Assembly: GCF_002858935.1 (NCBI RefSeq)
Contig: NZ_PJRT01000005.1
Location: 124,001 to 188,000 of the forward strand
DNA: 64,000 nt
Source: Pantoea endophytica
Lineage (GTDB): Bacteria; Pseudomonadota; Gammaproteobacteria; Enterobacterales; Enterobacteriaceae
Direction of reading: 5' to 3'
In this document: in pieces, positions 58,943-64,000 of the stretch
How positions within the stretch are numbered: position 1 is the first letter of the stretch
Layout of the letters: each line of letters opens with the position of its first letter
The notes under the pieces: model-generated
What the model was told of the DNA's origin: nothing
Database searches by the model: none
What the model saw: the letters and a program-made list of their open reading frames with translations, nothing else
Program-made: the position numbers and the translations under genes

Positions 58943-61000
58943 ATGGAAATAGTAAAGGTCAGTGCGAGATTAGACGTTAAAAATGATATAAGACAATTTG
59001 GTTTTGATGTGAATTTCAAATCAGGATTGAATATTATATCGGGTCACAATTCAAGTGGTAAATCGACAATTATCTCAAGTATTTATTATTGCCTGGGTAT
59101 GGAGCAATTATTAGGCGGTAATAGGGCTTCCGTTTTAGATCTAAGTTTACAAAAGAAATTTGAGTTTTCTGGCCGGTCATATGAAGTTCTGCAATCTACT
59201 ACTGAACTTACTATAAAAAATTTGGATAGAAAGGCGACTTTAAAAAGATATATAAAATCATTTGATGATGAATCTAAGAATAAAATAATAATTACAGAAA
59301 GTGGAATTAAAAAAAGCTTTTATTTGCACTCTCAAGGAGATCATGAACGTGACGAGGGATTTTATAAGTGGTTGTGCGAATTTATTGGAATTGTACTCCC
59401 AAAAGTTGAAGATATAGATAATGGCATCGTAAAAACAATTTACTTACAGAATATTTTTCCATGCGCATTAATTGAACAAACTAAAGGTTGGTCTGATTTC
59501 TTTGCACAAATGCCTAATTTTGGGATTAAAGATTCCAAGCAGAAACTTGTGGAATTTCTTCTTGACCTTGAGAGTTTGAAAAATGAATTCCAATACGACG
59601 TGCTAAAGCAAAAAGAAACAAAAGTTAAGCAAGAGTGGGTTGATCGCTATTCTAACATTGAAAAAATATGTAATTCAAATGGTCTAATAATTAGGGGTAT
59701 TGATCCGGATATATCATCTAATACTTTAAGAAAAATATTTTCAGCGAAACTGAGACAGGCAGTTAGTGATGATGCTTTATCATTAGATTCTTATATTGAA
59801 AAGTTAATAGAAGAGAAAAATGTCTTAGTGGTGGAGTCAAAAAATATAACTTCTCATGAATTATCTTCTGAAGTTAAAAAAAATGTTGGCAGAGTGAGGT
59901 ATGAGCTATCTCAATTTAATAGGCAATTAGGGATTATCAATAAGGAAATAGCAAATGAAAAGTTGAAATTTATTTCGTATAAAGATTCATTGCAAAAAAT
60001 AAATATAGAAATTCAGAGAATCGATAGTGCTATAAAATTGGAGGATTTCTACTCATTGTCTGAAAATATTGAAAATTGTCCACTATGCGATAATGAACTT
60101 GCATTAGATCAAAGATTGAATATAGCTGATTCTAAAATTGATCTTAAAGAATCATTAGTGTTTTTGAAGTCGCAAAGAAATTTGTACGAATCATATTTTG
60201 TTAAATACAATAAACTTATTGAGGATTTCGAAGGTATAAACGAATTTATAAGTTCTAAGATTGCCGATAAAAAAGATGAACTTAAATATATTATGAAAGA
60301 TGTGAACTCAGTTGACCATTCACTTGTAAGACTTAATGTGTATAAAACAATCTCTATTGAAAATGATATTAAAAATCATTTGAAGATAAAGAAAGATTTT
60401 GAAAAAATAAAATCAGACCTAAAGTGTCTTTTAATTGAATTAGATGAAATTAATGATAAAAAAGATGAACTTAAAATTTCCGATAAAAGTGATAACATTA
60501 AAATAAACGTTTTCAAAGAGGAGATGAAAAGATTACTTTATAAAGATTATTTTTACTACACTAGCAATGAAGTTGAAAATATAACAATCAAGAATAAATC
60601 TCCTTCAAGGTTACTGCCAGTAGTAGAGATTAAAGGTGATGTACAAAACGTTCGCCTTAGTTCTTCTGCAAGTGATTTTATTAGAGTACAATGGGCATTT
60701 TATTTAACTTTACTTAAGATCTCCAAAAATCATCCAGGATTTGTTGTGTTTGATGAGCCCGGACAACATGCAATGAATTTAGAAAGTATGATTTCTCTTT
60801 TAAAATACTCCTCAAAAATTAACAAGCAAGTAATCATGTGTATTTCAAAAGAGACAAGAAATGATAGTGACACAAAGAATTATAATAGATTGTTGAGTAG
60901 TTTGGATGAACTCTACCCTTGTCATTTAATTGATATCGATTCAAATAAAAATGCTAATAAATGTATATCCCCACTTGAATCTATAGGTTTAGAACAGTAA
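58943..61000 (+). CDS. Rad50/SMC-like ABC ATPase with zinc-hook-type coiled coil
   Basis: A 685-residue ATPase. Walker A is GHNSSGKST (34-42). A long coiled coil (about 190-550) is broken by CPLCDNEL near residue 378, a CxxC zinc-hook-like turn. The signature-like LSSSASDFIRVQWAF is near 570 and Walker B FVVFDEPG near 600; the C-terminal VIMCISKETR may be the switch region. The layout is that of Rad50-like ABC ATPases in ABC-3C conflict systems. It would sense a DNA or phage-derived trigger and, through the middle protein, release the protease and MBL effectors. AT-rich throughout. Confidence 0.85.
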   Translation: MEIVKVSARLDVKNDIRQFGFDVNFKSGLNIISGHNSSGKSTIISSIYYCLGMEQLLGGNRASVLDLSLQKKFEFSGRSYEVLQSTTELTIKNLDRKATLKRYIKSFDDESKNKIIITESGIKKSFYLHSQGDHERDEGFYKWLCEFIGIVLPKVEDIDNGIVKTIYLQNIFPCALIEQTKGWSDFFAQMPNFGIKDSKQKLVEFLLDLESLKNEFQYDVLKQKETKVKQEWVDRYSNIEKICNSNGLIIRGIDPDISSNTLRKIFSAKLRQAVSDDALSLDSYIEKLIEEKNVLVVESKNITSHELSSEVKKNVGRVRYELSQFNRQLGIINKEIANEKLKFISYKDSLQKINIEIQRIDSAIKLEDFYSLSENIENCPLCDNELALDQRLNIADSKIDLKESLVFLKSQRNLYESYFVKYNKLIEDFEGINEFISSKIADKKDELKYIMKDVNSVDHSLVRLNVYKTISIENDIKNHLKIKKDFEKIKSDLKCLLIELDEINDKKDELKISDKSDNIKINVFKEEMKRLLYKDYFYYTSNEVENITIKNKSPSRLLPVVEIKGDVQNVRLSSSASDFIRVQWAFYLTLLKISKNHPGFVVFDEPGQHAMNLESMISLLKYSSKINKQVIMCISKETRNDSDTKNYNRLLSSLDELYPCHLIDIDSNKNANKCISPLESIGLEQ

Positions 61001-61116
61001 AGCTCAAAAAAAAGGCTCAAACTGTTCGTATTTACTCGTACAATAGGTTTAGGCTGTTGCGCAGCGGCGGGCAATGGTGCGCGCCGCAGAACGAGTCGAA
61101 TGACTAAGGACGCATC
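61001..61116. other. Right junction of the AT-rich insert, before fusA
   Basis: ATAGGTTTAG occurs at 60983, in the last ATPase codons, and again at 61043, exactly 60 bases apart. Composition switches from AT-rich to GC-rich at about 61050. No matching copy was seen at the left edge. The fusA start follows. Confidence 0.35.
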
Positions 61117-63213
61117 ATGCCCCGAACCCTCCCCATCGAACGTTATCGCAACATTGGCATCTCCGCGCACATCGATGCCGGTAAAACCACCACCACCGAG
61201 CGCATCCTGTTTTACACCGGAATGAGCCATAAGTTAGGTGAAGTGCACGATGGCGCGGCAACCACTGACTGGATGGCGCAGGAGCAGGAGCGTGGGATCA
61301 CCATTACCTCGGCGGCGGTGAGCTGCTTCTGGCCAGGCATGGACGGCAGCTTTACGCCGCACCGTATCAACATCATCGATACGCCCGGACACGTCGATTT
61401 CACCATTGAAGTTGAGCGCTCAATGCGCGTACTTGATGGCGCGGTGATGGTGTATGACGCGGTTGGCGGCGTGCAGCCGCAGTCTGAAACCGTGTGGCGC
61501 CAGGCCAACAAATATCATGTGCCGCGCATCGCCTTCGTCAATAAAATGGACCGTCAAGGCGCGGACTTCTTCCGCGTAGTGCAGATGATGAAAGATCGCC
61601 TGCACGCCAATCCGGTGCCGATTGTCATTCCCATCGGCGCGGAAGAGCACTTTAGCGGCGTGGTCGATCTCAACAAAATGCGCGCTATTTACTGGGACGA
61701 CGCCAGCCAGGGCATGAGTTTCAGTTATGCGCCGATTCCTGCTGAGTTGCAGGCACTCGCTGCTGAGTGGCGCGAGAACATGGTGGCAGCGGCGGCAGAA
61801 GCCAGCGAAGCACTGATGGATCGCTATCTGGAGCAGGGCGATCTCAGTAAAGAGGAGGTGGTTGCCGGATTGCGTCAGCGCACCTTGCTCGGTGAAATCC
61901 AGCCGATGCTGTGCGGCAGCGCGTTCAAAAACAAAGGCGTGCAGCGCATGCTCGACGCGGTGATTGAGCTGATGCCTTCGCCGCTCGACGTACCGGCGGT
62001 GAGCGGCGTCAACGAGCAGGGCGAACACGATGAACGTCATGCGGATGACAGCGAACCGTTCTCGGCGCTGGCGTTCAAGCTGATGAGCGATCCTTACGTG
62101 GGCCAGCTGACTTTTGTGCGCGTCTATTCCGGCGTGCTGCGTAAAGGCGACAGCGTGTGGAACGCGGTGAAAGGGCGCAAAGAGCGTATCGGTCGCATCG
62201 TCCAGATGCAGGCCAATGACCGTATTGAGATCGAAGAGATTCGTGCCGGCGATATCGCCGCCTGCGTGGGTATGAAAGAGGTCACCACCGGCGAAACGCT
62301 GTGCGATCCCCATGCGGTGATCACGCTGGAGCGAATGGCGTTTCCCGATCCGGTGATTTCGCTGTCGATTGAGCCGAAAACCAAGAGCGATCAGGAGAAA
62401 ATGGGCCTGGCGCTGCAGCGGCTGGCGGCCGAAGATCCGTCGTTCCGTCTGCACACCGATGAGGAATCGGGCCAGACGATTATTTCCGGCATGGGCGAGC
62501 TGCATCTGGAGATTATCGTGGATCGCATGAAGCGCGAGTTTGGCGTGGAAGCCAACATAGGTCGGCCGCAGGTTACCTATCGCGAAACCATCCGCAAAAC
62601 GGTGCGCGAGGTGGAAGGTAAGTTTGTGCGCCAGTCTGGCGGTAAAGGTCAGTACGGCCATGTGGTGCTGACGCTGGAACCGCAGCAGGCGGGGGCCGGA
62701 TTTGCCTTTGAAGACGCCACCAAAGGCGGCGTGGTGCCGCGCGAGTTCATTCCTTCGGTGGAGAAGGGGATTCGTGAAGCGCTGAACAGCGGCGTGCTGG
62801 CTGGTTATCCGGTGGTGGACATCAAAGCCACGCTGACGTTTGGTTCGTACCACGATGTCGATTCATCGGAAATGGCATTCCGTATGGCGGCGATCTTTGG
62901 TTTCAAAGCCGCCGCGAAACTGGCCGATCCGGTGATCCTCGAACCGCTGATGCAGGTGGAAGTGGAAACGCCGGAAGAGTATGCCGGTGGCGTGATGGGC
63001 GATTTATCGGCGCGGCGCGGTACGCTGCAAGGCATGGATGAACGCTTTGGTGCACGCATTATTCGCGCCGAAGTGCCGCTGTCCGAGATGTTTGGCTACG
63101 CCACCACGCTACGATCGATGTCGCAAGGCCGCGCCACTTACAGCATGGAGTTTGCGCACTATGCGGAAGCACCCCGCAACGTGGCTGAGAGCATCATCGC
63201 CGCGCGCGCCTAA
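61117..63213 (+). CDS. fusA: Elongation factor G, stand-alone paralogue
   Basis: A 698-residue EF-G, full length. GTPase motifs: [13 protein letters not shown] (G1), the RGITITSAA switch 1 region, DTPGHVDF (G3), [10 protein letters not shown] (G4) and [10 protein letters not shown] (G5). Domain II has [13 protein letters not shown]; domain IV has GKGQYGHV and, at its tip, [13 protein letters not shown]. The last domain contains [20 protein letters not shown]. It translocates tRNA-mRNA on the ribosome. It is not beside rpsL-rpsG-tufA, as the chromosomal gene would be, so it is a plasmid-borne extra copy. There are no visible disruptions. Confidence 0.93.
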   Translation: MPRTLPIERYRNIGISAHIDAGKTTTTERILFYTGMSHKLGEVHDGAATTDWMAQEQERGITITSAAVSCFWPGMDGSFTPHRINIIDTPGHVDFTIEVERSMRVLDGAVMVYDAVGGVQPQSETVWRQANKYHVPRIAFVNKMDRQGADFFRVVQMMKDRLHANPVPIVIPIGAEEHFSGVVDLNKMRAIYWDDASQGMSFSYAPIPAELQALAAEWRENMVAAAAEASEALMDRYLEQGDLSKEEVVAGLRQRTLLGEIQPMLCGSAFKNKGVQRMLDAVIELMPSPLDVPAVSGVNEQGEHDERHADDSEPFSALAFKLMSDPYVGQLTFVRVYSGVLRKGDSVWNAVKGRKERIGRIVQMQANDRIEIEEIRAGDIAACVGMKEVTTGETLCDPHAVITLERMAFPDPVISLSIEPKTKSDQEKMGLALQRLAAEDPSFRLHTDEESGQTIISGMGELHLEIIVDRMKREFGVEANIGRPQVTYRETIRKTVREVEGKFVRQSGGKGQYGHVVLTLEPQQAGAGFAFEDATKGGVVPREFIPSVEKGIREALNSGVLAGYPVVDIKATLTFGSYHDVDSSEMAFRMAAIFGFKAAAKLADPVILEPLMQVEVETPEEYAGGVMGDLSARRGTLQGMDERFGARIIRAEVPLSEMFGYATTLRSMSQGRATYSMEFAHYAEAPRNVAESIIAARA

Positions 63214-63232
63214 GCTTTAGTGTGAAATCAGA

Positions 63233-63271
63233 CCGGGCACAGAGGTAACACTTTGTACCCGGCCTACTTTT
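63233..63271 (+). terminator. Hairpin after fusA
   Basis: CCGGGCACAGAG pairs with CTTTGTACCCGG (two wobble pairs) and is followed by CCTACTTTT. Probable terminator. Confidence 0.55.
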
Positions 63272-63381
63272 AAATCGACCTGTCGATCGCGTGAGTCATT
63301 TAGCACCAAAAATGGACAGTTAATTTCCGCCAGGAAGCCGATAGTATTCGCAGAATCAGGGATATTTATCGGAAATTAATC

Positions 63382-63975
63382 ATGGATGTCATTTATCTGG
63401 ATCAGTCTTGCTATCACCAGCAGGGCTTAATTGCGCTGCTGGAACATTCAAATATCACGTGCTGTAATACGCTTCGAGAAATGAAGGCGCTGATGCGTGA
63501 CAGGGAAAAAACCGCCACTCTTTCGCCAATCATTATTTTTGATCTGCCAGAAAACTTCCGCGCGGCGCTGGCTCAGATAGATTATCTGACCAGACTAAAA
63601 ATCACCTTGAACGCGACGCTGATTTTCTTTTCAGATTCAGTGAAAAACAAGATTAACTATAGCAGCCATGCCATCGCAGCCGATTGTTTTATCGATAAAA
63701 AATCTTCAACCGGTACCATTAGTACTAAGCTGGCAATGATGCTGTGCCAGCACAAAAGCGACCAGCTAATGACGGCTCCCGGATTAAATAATCATTTAAC
63801 CAGGAAAGAGTTTAACTTTCTGCGATGCTTATTCATTTATGAATCGATTGAAGATGTGGCGAAAATAACCGGGATAAATAAAAAAACGCTCTATAGCCAT
63901 CAGAATAAAATCGTTAAAAAACTCAATCTGAAAAACAGCCTGCACCTCTATCAGCGTTTCACCAATAATTTTTAA
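63382..63975 (+). CDS. LuxR-type transcriptional regulator, RcsA/BglJ-like
   Basis: A 197-residue protein. The C-terminal 60 residues form a LuxR-type helix-turn-helix (LTRKEFNFLRCLF, then INKKTLYSHQNKIVKKLNL). The N-terminal 130 residues look like a degenerate receiver domain (MDVIYLDQSCYHQQGLIALLE, IIIFDLP) without a clear phosphoacceptor set, as in RcsA, BglJ or MatA-like regulators. It is thus probably an auxiliary or unphosphorylated regulator. It is less GC-rich than fusA. The last 25 bases of the window show no feature. Confidence 0.8.
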   Translation: MDVIYLDQSCYHQQGLIALLEHSNITCCNTLREMKALMRDREKTATLSPIIIFDLPENFRAALAQIDYLTRLKITLNATLIFFSDSVKNKINYSSHAIAADCFIDKKSSTGTISTKLAMMLCQHKSDQLMTAPGLNNHLTRKEFNFLRCLFIYESIEDVAKITGINKKTLYSHQNKIVKKLNLKNSLHLYQRFTNNF

Positions 63976-64000
63976 ATCACTAATCTAATGCATAATGTCG

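Noticed and set aside
61420-62853. 477-codon frame on the minus strand inside fusA
   Set aside because: It is fully antisense to an intact EF-G, has His/Arg-rich unlikely composition and no ribosome site; a shadow of GC-rich coding.

Overview
The window looks like part of a large plasmid (megaplasmid or chromid) of a gamma-proteobacterium in the Erwiniaceae, most likely Pantoea or a close relative. The plasmid call rests on an iteron-type replication initiator (repA), long iteron arrays on both sides of it, and a P1-type parA-parB pair followed by a parS-like site. The Pantoea call rests on enterobacterial-type proteins (YegTUVW, SsuD, YgeA and YdcF look-alikes), moderately high GC, and short perfect intergenic palindromes of a kind I associate with Pantoea genomes. 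It is an inference made without database searches. No rRNA, tRNA, CRISPR array, insertion sequence or prophage was recognised.

Layout. 0-6 kb: the end of a PepSY membrane protein, a zinc alcohol dehydrogenase, a thioredoxin-fold protein, and a sensor kinase / response regulator / secreted HbpS-like protein set. 6-10.5 kb: a polar amino-acid ABC importer with an M20 amidohydrolase. 10.7-19.8 kb: small regulator/enzyme pairs (LysR-SDR, AraC-SDR), a PfpI-like protein, a CorA-type transporter, three GNAT acetyltransferases, and azlCD with a cupin-type XRE regulator. 19.8-24.4 kb: a nickel/peptide-class ABC importer with a fused double ATPase and a Zur-box-like promoter palindrome. 24.9-26.1 kb: one AT-rich family 9 glycosyltransferase. 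26.1-30.1 kb: the yegTUVW nucleoside/ADP-ribose cluster. 30.3-31.7 kb: an aldehyde dehydrogenase.

Replication and partition core, 31.9-37.3 kb: a GATC-rich stretch, five iterons with 21-22 bp spacing, repA, about 25 further iterons spread over 1.4 kb, parA with an operator palindrome, parB, a parS-like region with P1-type A and B boxes, and two inverted DnaA boxes. The order matches phage-plasmid P1 (oriR-repA-incA-parA-parB-parS). Extra iteron-like sequences occur inside genes far from the origin, and one further ParB-type box lies 22 kb away.

Organosulfur block, 37.3-50 kb: a sigma-54 activator with an SsuA-like C-terminal domain faces an SsuD sulfonate monooxygenase across a recognisable -24/-12 promoter with an upstream palindrome. 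SsuD is followed by an FAD oxidoreductase, an NtaA/DmoA-type monooxygenase, a Met-type ABC importer, an MFS carrier, an SfnB-like acyl-CoA-dehydrogenase-fold enzyme, and an orphan SsuA-like binding protein. 50-56 kb: a FUSC efflux protein, the racemase YgeA, a LacI-like regulator, YdcF and a ketopantoate-reductase-like enzyme.

56-61 kb is a sharply AT-rich insert with one four-gene operon: a ComEC-like metallo-beta-lactamase-fold protein, a trypsin-like protease, a small 'middle' protein and a Rad50-like ABC ATPase. It is probably an uncharacterised anti-phage or conflict system of the ABC-three-component kind. The window ends with a stand-alone second elongation factor G and a LuxR-type regulator.
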